Source of the DNA: Nocardioides sp. J54 | GTDB lineage: Bacteria > Actinomycetota > Actinomycetes > Propionibacteriales > Nocardioidaceae | Direction of reading: 5' to 3' | DNA length: 64,000 nucleotides | Assembly: GCF_000519005.1 (NCBI RefSeq) | Contig: NZ_JAER01000003.1 | Span: 93,304 to 157,303 of the forward strand | Part shown: positions 36,099 through 43,788 of the stretch, piece after piece | Layout of the letters: each line of letters opens with the position of its first letter | Position numbering within the stretch: position 1 is the stretch's first letter | Notes under the pieces: generated by a model | What the model was told of the DNA's origin: nothing | Seen by the model: only the letters and a program-made list of their open reading frames with translations | Database searches by the model: none | Program-made: the position numbers and the translations under genes

Positions 36099-38194
36099 CA
36101 GGCCACCCGCCCGTTCACGACGTCGACGAGGCCGGTCGCGCTGACCCGGGCCATGGGGACGTGCTCGGCCTGCAGGTGGCCGGAGAGAATGCGCGCGAGC
36201 CCGAGCCGCAGCGGCCCCTCTTCGCAGTCGACGACGACGCTGGGGACCCGCATCGCCGCGACGTGGGCCGCCGCCAGCCGGGAGCGGTCGACGGCGTCGG
36301 CCCCGGAGGTGGCGCGGCCGTCCGTCACGACCACGAGCAGCGGCCGCAGTCGGTCGTCCCGGAGCCGCTCCCGCCGGACGACGTCCGCCGCGGTCAGCAA
36401 ACCCTCCGCCAGAGGGGTGCGCCCCCCGGCCGGGAGCTCGTCGAGCAGGGCTGCGGCCACCTCGACCGACCCGGTGGGTGGCAGGGTCACGTCCGCGTCA
36501 GTGCCGCGGAAGCTGATCATCGCCACCTTGTCCCGGCGTCGGTACGCATCGGTGAGCAGCGACAGGATCGCGGTCTTCACCTGGACCATGCGACGCCGGG
36601 CAGCCATCGAGCCGGACGCGTCCACGCAGAACAACAGGAGGTTGGCCTCCCTCCCCTCGCGTACGGCGGTGCGCAGGTCGACCGCCGCGAGCGCGAAGCG
36701 CCCACCCGGCCCACGCGTCGATCCGGTGGCGTAGCGTTCCGCCGCGGCTCGCAGGGTCTCCACCAGGTGGAGCGTCCCGGTCCCACCAGCTCGGGTGGCG
36801 CCGACCCGGCGGCCGCTGGCGCCAAGGGCGCGGCTACGGCGCCCCGGCGTACCTCGGCCGACCCCGTCGACGGTGAACAGACGCGGTCGGTACGCGGACT
36901 CGGCCGCCACGGTGCTGGAGCTGCCCTCCCCCGGGGGGTGCGGCGCCGGCGGCGCGGATGGCGCCTGGACGTCCGCCTCGGCACCGGCCGGTTCGGGCAC
37001 GTCGTCCCTGCCGTCGGTCGGGACCTCGTCGGGGCTGCCGGCGTCGGCCCCGGAGCCGTCGGACGGCGACGCGGGGTCCTCGGACGGGTCCTGGCTGTCC
37101 TCGGGACCGTCGGTGGGGTCCGTGGGCCCGTCCGGTTCCGGCGGCGGCTCGGGGAGCTCGTCGTCGCCGAGGACCTCGTCGAGCAGCTTCTCGTCCAGGC
37201 CGGGGGCGTCGAAGGGGTTGCGGCGACGGCGGTGCGGAAGTGCGAGCAGGGCCGCGGCGCGAATGTCTGCTCGAGTGACGAACCGACGGCCGGCCCAGGC
37301 GGCGTGCGCCACGGCCGTTCGGGCGGTGACGATGTCGGCACGCAGGCCGTCCACCTCGAAGGCGGCGCAGACCTCGGCGACCTTGAGCATCGCCGCCTCC
37401 CCCAGGGTGACCTCCTCGACGCGCTCGCGAGCCAGCGCGATCCGTCGGGTGAGCTCGGCCTGGCTGGCCGCGTACCGCGCGACGAAGCCCGCGGGGTCGC
37501 GGTCGAAGGCGAGGCGGCGCCGCACCACCTCGACGCGCAGGGCGGGATCGCGTGGGGCGGCCACCTCGACGGTGAGGCCGAAGCGGTCGAGCAGCTGGGG
37601 GCGAAGCTCACCCTCCTCCGGGTTCATCGTGCCGATCAGCACGAACCGGGCGCTGTGGCCGATCGAGACGCCGTCCCGCTCGACCGTCACCTGGCCGGTG
37701 GCGGCGGCGTCGAGCAGCAGGTCGACGAGGTGGTCGTGGAGCAGGTTGACCTCGTCGACGTACAGGACGCCGCGGTGGGCGCGAGCCAGGAGCCCGGGCT
37801 CGAACTCGACGGCGCCGGCAGTGAGCGCCTTCTCGAGGTTGAGCGAGCCGAGCACCCGGTCCTCCGTGGCCCCGACCGGCAGCTCCACCAGACGGACCGG
37901 ACGGCTCACGACCGCACCGGAGCTGGCGAGGAGGTCGGGCGAGGTCGCGGCCGGGTCGTGCGGGTCGGCGGAGAACCGGTCGCCGTCGCGGACGTCGATC
38001 CAGGGCAGCACCTCGGCCAGCCCCCGGACCGTCGTCGACTTGGCGGTGCCCTTCTCGCCGCGGACGAGCACGCCGCCGATCTCCGGACTGATCGAGCTCA
38101 GCACGAGGGCGAGGCCCATGTCGTCGAGACCGGAGGCGGTCGTGGGGTCGTACTCGCAGCCGACGACGGCAGAAAATGGGTACTTCAGTGGCAC
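36098..38194 (-). CDS. Mg-chelatase-type AAA-VWA protein (fused ChlI-ChlD), probable CobN partner
   Basis: A 698-residue protein joining an AAA+ ChlI-like ATPase (about 1-330; Walker A GEKGTAKST at 46-54, LYVDEVNLL) to a ChlD-like VWA domain (about 500-698; MIDAS DASGS near residue 523). A Pro/Asp/Glu-rich linker lies between (about 340-440). The MIDAS integrin-like part should dock on the chelatase large subunit. With cobN in the same cluster and no chlorophyll genes, cobalt insertion is the likely task, replacing CobS and CobT. The start is GTG 38194, and the first codons (AAG TAC CCA TTT TCT) are unusually AT-rich. A cobalamin riboswitch lies upstream. Confidence 0.88.
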   Translation of the reverse strand: MPLKYPFSAVVGCEYDPTTASGLDDMGLALVLSSISPEIGGVLVRGEKGTAKSTTVRGLAEVLPWIDVRDGDRFSADPHDPAATSPDLLASSGAVVSRPVRLVELPVGATEDRVLGSLNLEKALTAGAVEFEPGLLARAHRGVLYVDEVNLLHDHLVDLLLDAAATGQVTVERDGVSIGHSARFVLIGTMNPEEGELRPQLLDRFGLTVEVAAPRDPALRVEVVRRRLAFDRDPAGFVARYAASQAELTRRIALARERVEEVTLGEAAMLKVAEVCAAFEVDGLRADIVTARTAVAHAAWAGRRFVTRADIRAAALLALPHRRRRNPFDAPGLDEKLLDEVLGDDELPEPPPEPDGPTDPTDGPEDSQDPSEDPASPSDGSGADAGSPDEVPTDGRDDVPEPAGAEADVQAPSAPPAPHPPGEGSSSTVAAESAYRPRLFTVDGVGRGTPGRRSRALGASGRRVGATRAGGTGTLHLVETLRAAAERYATGSTRGPGGRFALAAVDLRTAVREGREANLLLFCVDASGSMAARRRMVQVKTAILSLLTDAYRRRDKVAMISFRGTDADVTLPPTGSVEVAAALLDELPAGGRTPLAEGLLTAADVVRRERLRDDRLRPLLVVVTDGRATSGADAVDRSRLAAAHVAAMRVPSVVVDCEEGPLRLGLARILSGHLQAEHVPMARVSATGLVDVVNGRVA

Positions 38195-38228
38195 GTTGAG
38201 GCTCCCGCTCGTAGGCCGTGGATTGGCT

Positions 38229-38384
38229 CACGCGAGGCCGGTCTTCGGACTTGCCGAGTCACTCCTGACGGAGTGCTCGACTCACCGCAGCGGGCCTGTG
38301 CCGGACTCTCACCGGCTTCCCAGATTCTCCCCGTTGCCCGTCCCCACCGTTTCCGATGGCTGGGGCGCGGGGGCACCTCACGTG
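38229..38384 (-). promoter_or_regulatory. Cobalamin riboswitch upstream of the chelatase-cobA-cobO-cobBC-cobD operon
   Basis: Minus-strand aptamer with closing stem CACGTGAGG/CCTCGCGTG, core GGGAAGCCGGTGAGAGTCC, CCCGCTGCGGTGA and B12 box AAGTCCGAAGACCGGCC. The 3' end of the aptamer lies only about 35 bases before the GTG start, so control is probably at translation initiation. Confidence 0.94.
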
Positions 38385-38392
38385 TTGGGCTG

Positions 38393-38402
38393 ACGATAGC
38401 CT
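38393..38402. promoter_or_regulatory. Two overlapping divergent -10 boxes
   Basis: ACGATAGCCT contains TATCGT on the minus strand (38398-38393, for the riboswitch RNA) and TAGCCT on the plus strand (38397-38402, for cbiET). The two hexamers share two base pairs, so polymerase could occupy only one at a time. Confidence 0.5.
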
Positions 38403-38410
38403 CTCGACTC

Positions 38411-39646
38411 GTGGATGACGTGACGGCCCCTCCCCGTGGACACCTCGTGACCGTGGTGGGAGTGGGGGCCGACGGGTCGCTCCAGCCGGCTGCGGAGACG
38501 CTCCTTCAGGAGGCGGACGTGGTCCTCGGTGGCCGACGCCACCTCGACCTCGTGGCCCCGGTGCCGGGGCAGGAACGACGCCCGTGGCCCTCGCCGCTCG
38601 CGCCTTCCCTGCCGGCTCTGCTCGACGAGCTGCGCGGACGTCGGGTGGTGGCCCTGGCGTCCGGTGACCCGATGGTCTCGGGCATCGGCACGACACTCGT
38701 ACGCGCCCTCGGCGCCGAGGCCGTCCTGGTCATCCCCGCGGTCTCCTCCGTGGCCCTGGCACGCGCACGTATGCGCTGGTCAGCCGAGGAGTCGGTGGTC
38801 GTGACGCTGGTCGGACGACACGAGGCACGGGTGCTGCGGGAGGTCGCTCCAGGGCAACGGATCCTCGTCCTGACGTCCGGGTCGCAGACAGTTGCGAGCG
38901 TGGGCCGGCTGCTGACCGAGGCGGGCCATCCTGACGCTGTCATCACCCTGCTCGGGAACCTCGGGACCGACACCGAGTCGCGGTACACGAAGACCGCCCA
39001 GGAGTGGGCTGCGACGGCCGTCGACACCGTCCCGCCGCTGCATGTCCTGGCGATCGAGATCCCCGCGGGCGCCTCGGCGTGGCGCTCGTCGTGGGTGGCA
39101 GGCCTGCCCGACGAGGCTTTCGAGAACGACGGGCAGCTCACCAAGCGCGACCTTCGGGCCTCGGCCCTGGCTCGTCTTTCCCCGGCACCCGGTCAGCACC
39201 TGTGGGACGTCGGCGCAGGCGCCGGCTCCATCGGCATCGAGTGGATGCGCGCCCACCCCACCTGCCGCACGACCGCGGTGGAAGCTGACTCGGAGAGGGC
39301 GGCACGGGTGGCACGCAATGCGACGCGTCTCGGCGTGCCCGACCTCCGTGTGGTGGAGGGTCGCGCGCCTGACGCGCTCGCAGGTCTCGAGCCTCCGCAC
39401 GCGATCTTCATCGGCGGCGGAGCCACGCGCCCCGGCGTCCTCGACGCGTGCCTGGCTGCGCTGCGTCCGGGCGGACGCCTCGTCGTGCACGGTGTGACGC
39501 TCGAGACGGAGTCGCTCCTCGCCGAGGCCTACCGGACGCACGGCGGCGAGCTCACCCGCCTCGCGGTCGAGACGACGCACCCAGTCGGCACGTTCACCGG
39601 CTGGACGCCCCTGCGGACCGTGACGCAGTGGAGCCTGCGCCTCTGA
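38411..39646 (+). CDS. cobL: Precorrin-6B methyltransferase/decarboxylase (CobL, CbiE-CbiT fusion)
   Basis: Bifunctional enzyme that methylates C5 and C15 and decarboxylates precorrin-6B to precorrin-8X, about 411 residues. Residues 1-205 form the CbiE tetrapyrrole methylase domain (VVGVGADGS, VVALASGDPMVSGIG). Residues 215-411 form the CbiT class I methyltransferase (LWDVGAGAGSIGIEWM, GGGATRPGVLDACLAALRPGG). The start is probably GTG 38411, eight bases after a TAGCCT -10 and apparently leaderless; GTG 38420 is possible. It is the only biosynthetic gene of the cluster not preceded by a riboswitch. Confidence 0.94.
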   Translation: MDDVTAPPRGHLVTVVGVGADGSLQPAAETLLQEADVVLGGRRHLDLVAPVPGQERRPWPSPLAPSLPALLDELRGRRVVALASGDPMVSGIGTTLVRALGAEAVLVIPAVSSVALARARMRWSAEESVVVTLVGRHEARVLREVAPGQRILVLTSGSQTVASVGRLLTEAGHPDAVITLLGNLGTDTESRYTKTAQEWAATAVDTVPPLHVLAIEIPAGASAWRSSWVAGLPDEAFENDGQLTKRDLRASALARLSPAPGQHLWDVGAGAGSIGIEWMRAHPTCRTTAVEADSERAARVARNATRLGVPDLRVVEGRAPDALAGLEPPHAIFIGGGATRPGVLDACLAALRPGGRLVVHGVTLETESLLAEAYRTHGGELTRLAVETTHPVGTFTGWTPLRTVTQWSLRL

Positions 39647-39679
39647 ACCCGTAGGGACGCGTCTCGCAACGACCATGGT

Positions 39680-40447
39680 CTACGAGGGTCGCTTCGTGAG
39701 GCGGTCCCGCTCGCGGCTGTACAGGTACGACTCCCCTCCTGCAAGGGCAGGCGCCTCAGCCAGCGCGCGTCCGACCAGGATGACAGCCGCCTGACGCAGC
39801 CCAGCCGCATCCACCTGATCGGCAATGGTGTCGACGGTTCCGCGCAGCACCAGCTCCTCCGGCTGGCTGGCCCGGTAGACGATCACCACCGGGCAGCTTT
39901 CCCCGACGACCGGTCCGAGCTCGGCCATCAGGGACCGGGTCCGGGTGATCGCCAGGTGCAGCACCAGGGTGGCGCCGGTGGCGGCGAACTGGGTCAGCGA
40001 CTCGCCATCTCCCATCGGGGTAGACCTTGCCTGCGTCCGGGTCAGCACCACCGATTGCGCCACCAGCGGCACCGTCAGCTCACTGCCCACCCGGGCGGCC
40101 GCCGCCGCGTACGCGGGGACTCCGGGCGTCACCTGCCAGGTGACCCTGGCAGCGTCGAGCCGACTCGTCTGCTCGTGCAGGGCGGAGTACAGCGACGGGT
40201 CGCCCGAGGTGAGGCGCACGACCTGGTGGCCGGCGTGGAAGCCGTCGACGAGGTGCGCGGTGATCTGGTCGAGGTCCAGGTCCTGGGTGTCGACCAGGGT
40301 CGCCTGCGGACCGCAGTGGGAAAGGACCTCGGGGTCCAGGTAGGTCCCTGGGTAGAGCACGACGTCGGCGTCAGCCAGCAGTCGCGTCGCGCGGACCGTC
40401 AGGAGGTCGGCGGCCCCCGGACCCGCACCGACGAAGTGGACGGTCAC
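39680..40447 (-). CDS. cobM: Precorrin-4 C11-methyltransferase
   Basis: SAM-dependent methylase converting precorrin-4 to precorrin-5, 255 residues. HFVGAGPGAADLLTVRATRLLADADVV is the N-terminal SAM-loop region (split here at GPG), then LYPGTYLDPEVL, LTSGDPSLYSALHEQ and VTPGVPAYAAAAARVG. The start is GTG 40447, overlapping the cobI-cobJ stop as GTGA; longer upstream frames are rejected. It is last in the minus-strand operon cobG-cobH-cobIJ-cobM and converges on cobL with 33 bases between. Confidence 0.95.
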   Translation of the reverse strand: MTVHFVGAGPGAADLLTVRATRLLADADVVLYPGTYLDPEVLSHCGPQATLVDTQDLDLDQITAHLVDGFHAGHQVVRLTSGDPSLYSALHEQTSRLDAARVTWQVTPGVPAYAAAAARVGSELTVPLVAQSVVLTRTQARSTPMGDGESLTQFAATGATLVLHLAITRTRSLMAELGPVVGESCPVVIVYRASQPEELVLRGTVDTIADQVDAAGLRQAAVILVGRALAEAPALAGGESYLYSRERDRLTKRPS

Positions 40448-41973
40448 CGCACGTACCTCGGGGTCCAGACGCCGGCCGAGGAAACGCGGGTCGATGAGGC
40501 GCCCACGATCAGCAGGCACTTCATGTCGATCGTGGCTGGATCGAGCGCGCCCAGGGTGGTCACGGTGAGCGCCTCCTCGGCCCTCCCGACGTCACGGCCC
40601 ACCACCACGACCGTGTCGGGGTCCTTGTGCTCCAGCAGCACCCGGCGCGCCGTGGCGACCTGCTCGGTGCGGCTGCGCGAGGCCGGGTTGTAGATGGCGA
40701 GGACGAGGTCGGCCTCGGCCACGGCTCGCAGCCGCCTCTCGACGACCTCCCAGGGCTTGAGGCGGTCGGAGAGGCTCATCACCGCGAAGTCGGCCCCGAC
40801 CGGGGCGCCGGCGCGGGCCGCCACGGCCTGCACGGCGCTCACCCCCGGGAGCACCCGGACGGGGACCTTGGCGTACGCGGGGTCCTCGGCAGCCTCGAAG
40901 ACGGCTGCTGCCATGCCGAAGATGCCGGCGTCACCACCCGACACGACGGCGACCTTCTCACCGCGCCTGGCCAGGTCCAGCGCGAACGCGGCCCGGTCGA
41001 CCTCGACCGTGTTGCCGGAGGCGTGACGGGTCAGCCCGGCACGCTGCGACACGCGGCTGACGTACGGCGCGTAGCCCACGACGTGGTCGACGTCGGCGAG
41101 CGCGGCGCTCACCTCGGGGGTCAGCCAACCGTCGGGGCCGGGGCCGAGGCCGACGACCAGCAGTTCGGCCGGACCGGCCTGGTCGGCTGTTGCCGCGACC
41201 GCCGTCAGGTCGCTCGTCTCGCGGGAGCGCCGTCCGTTGAGGCTGTCCCCGGTGACCACGATCAGTGAGAAGTACGGGACCGATGCTTCGTCGACCTCGG
41301 TCACCGGGATCCAGCGTTCCTCCGGCATCGACGCTCGCTCCACGTACAAGGCGTGCTCGAGGCGACCAGCCGCGGCGAGCGCGCGACGTACGGCGGGGAA
41401 CGTCCGCCCCAGCTTCATGATGATCGCACCGTCGGTGTCGGCCAGCCGTCGCGCGAGCTCGGGCTCGGGCAGCGTGCCGGGCAACACGGTGAGCACGTCG
41501 GTCTGACGGACCAGTGGACTCCCGGTCGCGGCTGTGGCCGCCAGGAAGGCCGGGACGCCGGGCACGATCTCGGTCGGGAAGCTGTCGGCGAGGCGGTCGT
41601 GCATGTACATGTACGAGCCGTAGAAGAGCGGGTCCCCCTCCGAGAGCAGGACGACGTTGCGACCAGCGAGCAGGTGGGCGGCCAGGCGGTCGGCCGACTC
41701 CTCGTAGAACTCCGCCAAGACCCCGGCGTACCCGCCCGGGTGGTCGGTCGTGCCGGTGGTGACCGGGTAGATGAGCTCCTCCTCCAGGACATCGGCCGGG
41801 AAGAGCTCGGCGGCGATGCGGCGCGCGTTGGACTGCTTGCCCCGCGCCGCGTGGTAGGCGATGACGTCTGCATCCCCGATCAGGCGCGCGGCCTTGCGGG
41901 TGATCAGCTCGGGGTCCCCGGGACCGACGCCGACGCCGGCGAAGTGGCCGATGGCGGAGGTGGACGTGCTCAT
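40444..41973 (-). CDS. cobIJ: Fused precorrin-2 C20-methyltransferase (CobI) and precorrin-3B C17-methyltransferase (CobJ)
   Basis: Bifunctional methylase of 509 residues. Residues 1-235 are CobI (GVGVGPGDPELITRKAARLI, LLSEGDPLFYGSYMYMHDRL, VPGVPAFLAATAATGSPL), adding the C20 methyl to precorrin-2. Residues 243-509 are CobJ (LLVVGLGPGPDGWLTPEV, VSGGDAGIFGMAAAVFE, LPGVSAVQAVAARAGAP), methylating C17 of precorrin-3B and contracting the ring. CobI-CobJ fusions are common in actinobacteria. ATG 41973 overlaps the cobH stop, and cobM overlaps its end. Confidence 0.96.
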   Translation of the reverse strand: MSTSTSAIGHFAGVGVGPGDPELITRKAARLIGDADVIAYHAARGKQSNARRIAAELFPADVLEEELIYPVTTGTTDHPGGYAGVLAEFYEESADRLAAHLLAGRNVVLLSEGDPLFYGSYMYMHDRLADSFPTEIVPGVPAFLAATAATGSPLVRQTDVLTVLPGTLPEPELARRLADTDGAIIMKLGRTFPAVRRALAAAGRLEHALYVERASMPEERWIPVTEVDEASVPYFSLIVVTGDSLNGRRSRETSDLTAVAATADQAGPAELLVVGLGPGPDGWLTPEVSAALADVDHVVGYAPYVSRVSQRAGLTRHASGNTVEVDRAAFALDLARRGEKVAVVSGGDAGIFGMAAAVFEAAEDPAYAKVPVRVLPGVSAVQAVAARAGAPVGADFAVMSLSDRLKPWEVVERRLRAVAEADLVLAIYNPASRSRTEQVATARRVLLEHKDPDTVVVVGRDVGRAEEALTVTTLGALDPATIDMKCLLIVGASSTRVSSAGVWTPRYVR

Positions 41974-42650
41974 TCCTGCTCCTGGGCAAGTGCGTTGAGG
42001 GCCGACGACGTCATGGCGGATCCACCTCGGCGGCCGCGGACGGTGACGAACGGGATGTCGATGCCGTGGTCGACGCGGAAGTCCTCGAGGGCCTGCTTCG
42101 ACTCGGCGGCACCGATGAACCCCACCGGGCAGCCGACGATCGCCGCAGGGCGCGGGGCGCCGTCCACGAGCATCTCCAGCAGGTGGAAGAGGGCGGTCGG
42201 CGCATTCCCGATGGCGACCACCGAACCCTCGAGGTACGGCTCCCAGAGCGAGACCGCCGCCGCGGTGCGGGTGGTTCCCCACTCTTCCGCCAGGGCAGGC
42301 ACCTCAGGGTGGTTGAGGGTGCAGATCACGTCGTTGTCCGCGGGGAGGCGGCTACGCGTCACGCCCTTCACCACCATCGTCGCGTCGCAGAGCACGGGCG
42401 CACCCGCCTCGAGGGCGGCGCGGGCCGCCGGGACGAGGTCCGGGTGGACCACGAGGTCACCGACCAGGTCCACCTGTCCGCTGCCGTGGATCATCCGCAC
42501 AGCCATCTTCTCGGCGCTCACCGGTACCCGGGAGAGGTCGGCCTCGCGTCGGATCGTGGCGAACGAGTCGACGTAGATCGCCGCACCCCGGTCGATGTAC
42601 GGGTAGTGGCGCCCCGGACGACGAGGCTGGAACGTGGACAGGTTGCTCAT
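41970..42650 (-). CDS. cobH: Precorrin-8X methylmutase
   Basis: Moves the C11 methyl to C12, giving hydrogenobyrinic acid; 226 residues. Catalytic His55 lies in VRMIHGSGQVD, and DATMVVKGVTRSRLP, IGNAPTALFHLLEM and GCPVGFIGAAESKQAL are diagnostic. ATG 42650 overlaps the cobG stop (ATGA) and the stop overlaps cobI-cobJ. No metal or SAM motif is expected in this family and none is seen. Confidence 0.97.
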   Translation of the reverse strand: MSNLSTFQPRRPGRHYPYIDRGAAIYVDSFATIRREADLSRVPVSAEKMAVRMIHGSGQVDLVGDLVVHPDLVPAARAALEAGAPVLCDATMVVKGVTRSRLPADNDVICTLNHPEVPALAEEWGTTRTAAAVSLWEPYLEGSVVAIGNAPTALFHLLEMLVDGAPRPAAIVGCPVGFIGAAESKQALEDFRVDHGIDIPFVTVRGRRGGSAMTSSALNALAQEQE

Positions 42651-43492
42651 GAGGACTCCTCGGGGACGAGAACGCCACGCCAGGGGGTGACGACGAGTTC
42701 GGGCGCCGCGGCGCACAGGCGCTCCACGGCGGGACGGTCGAGGCCGTCCTCCGGCACGGGGACGTGCTCCCCGCCGGGGACGGAGCCGTACGACAGCGGG
42801 GGCGACCGGTCCGGCAACTGCGCCGAGGCAGGCACCGGGGCGACCAGCTGCGACGCCAGTTCGTGGACGTGCCACGCAGCCCCCGGCCCCGCGCCGCGCA
42901 CCTCGAGGAAACGCAGAGCCAGGTGGACCAGCCGCTCCTGGACGCCCTCGAGTGGGACGACCGGACCCCAGCCGGTGCCGATCCGCAGCTGCGCCTCGTC
43001 GGGACCGAGCGCGACCAGTCCGAGGTCGCAGGTGCGGTCGAGCAGGTCGCCGCGCCCGTCGTCGAGCACGAACAGGAACCGCCCGGGGAGTGCACCGAGG
43101 GCAGGTGCGGCCAGCAGCGCAGCGTCCAGCGCACCTACCACGGGGCGCAGGTCTGCACGCCCGCCGGCCAGCCCGGTCTGGGGCGACGCCATGACGTTGC
43201 GCGCCAGGTCGTGGGTTCGGCTGGGCAGCAGGCCCGTGTCCTCGATGGCCGCGAGCGCGGGCTCGGCGAGCTGTGTGGTGCCGGGCTTGGCGGGTAGACC
43301 CCGAATCTGCAGGTTGGTCCGCGTGGTCACGTGCACGTGTCCATCGCCATGACGCTCGGCCACGTCGAGCAGGGCCAGCAACGCGTCCGCACTGACGTTG
43401 CCGCCGGGGAGTCGCAACCGGACCAGGAGTCCATCATCAGCGGACCAGGGGCGCAGAGCGCCGGGGCAACGGTCGGGCCGTGAACGAGTCAC
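42647..43492 (-). CDS. cobG: Precorrin-3B synthase CobG, short form lacking the [4Fe-4S] Cys cluster
   Basis: Resembles the N-terminal two thirds of CobG, the oxygen-dependent hydroxylase/lactonase acting on precorrin-3A. RCPGALRPWSADDGLLVRL and GDGHVHVTTRTNLQIRGLP are the sulfite/nitrite reductase ferredoxin-like half-domain. LVVTPWRGVLVPEESS, where the second half-domain should begin leading to the CxGxxxC...CxxxC cluster, is the C-terminus. Only three Cys exist (residue 9, and in RTCDLG and ERLCAAA). Length is 281 residues against about 360-460 for full CobG. The stop overlaps the cobH start as ATGA, so the truncation is settled into the operon, not an edge effect. Family good; activity doubtful. 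Confidence 0.85.
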   Translation of the reverse strand: MTRSRPDRCPGALRPWSADDGLLVRLRLPGGNVSADALLALLDVAERHGDGHVHVTTRTNLQIRGLPAKPGTTQLAEPALAAIEDTGLLPSRTHDLARNVMASPQTGLAGGRADLRPVVGALDAALLAAPALGALPGRFLFVLDDGRGDLLDRTCDLGLVALGPDEAQLRIGTGWGPVVPLEGVQERLVHLALRFLEVRGAGPGAAWHVHELASQLVAPVPASAQLPDRSPPLSYGSVPGGEHVPVPEDGLDRPAVERLCAAAPELVVTPWRGVLVPEESS

Positions 43493-43555
43493 CGGAGATC
43501 ACCATGTTTCGAGTCCGGGTCCGTACGCGGGACCCACCATGACCCGACGACGGTT

Positions 43556-43725
43556 GTCGTCAGGGCCAGCAGGTCTTCGGACTTGGATCAACCGGGCGCG
43601 GACGCCTTCCCAGGATCCGCAGACCCCAGTGGCTGCCGTTGCCGGCATGTCCGTCCCGTCCCCTCACCGCTGCGCGTCAGCTCCGGATTCTCACCGGATT
43701 CCCTGACTCCACGTGGGAGTACGAC
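43556..43725 (-). promoter_or_regulatory. Cobalamin riboswitch upstream of cobG-cobH-cobIJ-cobM
   Basis: Minus-strand aptamer with closing stem GTCGT/ACGAC, core GGGAATCCGGTGAGAATCC, GCGCAGCGGTGA and B12 box AAGTCCGAAGACCTGC. A TATCGT -10 at 43743-43738 lies a few bases upstream. The 60-base stretch from the aptamer to the cobG GTG holds the expression platform; the ribosome site is weak. Confidence 0.93.
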
Positions 43726-43758
43726 TGGCTGATCGTGACGATACCGCGCCGGCACGAC

Positions 43759-43774
43759 GGCCCGCTGTCGGGCC
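43759..43774 (-). terminator. Short hairpin after trmA
   Basis: GGCCCG, loop CTGT, CGGGCC: a perfect 6-bp GC stem 15 bases beyond the trmA stop and just upstream of the cobG riboswitch promoter. It likely separates the two transcripts. Confidence 0.5.
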
Positions 43775-43788
43775 TGTTGCACGATCGT

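Larger units (their letters stand above)
18578..43788. mobile_element. Putative cobalamin genomic island inserted at the 3' end of trmA
   Basis: A continuous 25-kb block of B12 and cobalt genes is bounded on the left by a trmA 3' remnant and on the right by the intact trmA. The genes to the right of the block follow a widely conserved actinobacterial order beginning with trmA. No integrase, transposase or tRNA is present and the flanking repeats have diverged, so an old insertion or gene replacement is inferred rather than shown. Confidence 0.4.

Noticed and set aside
36098..38194. Magnesium chelatase for chlorophyll
   Set aside because: No other chlorophyll gene is present, and the gene sits in a B12 operon behind a cobalamin riboswitch.
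42647..43492. Frameshift as the cause of the short CobG
   Set aside because: The stop codon overlaps the cobH start as ATGA, like other junctions in the operon, and no room remains for a missing domain.
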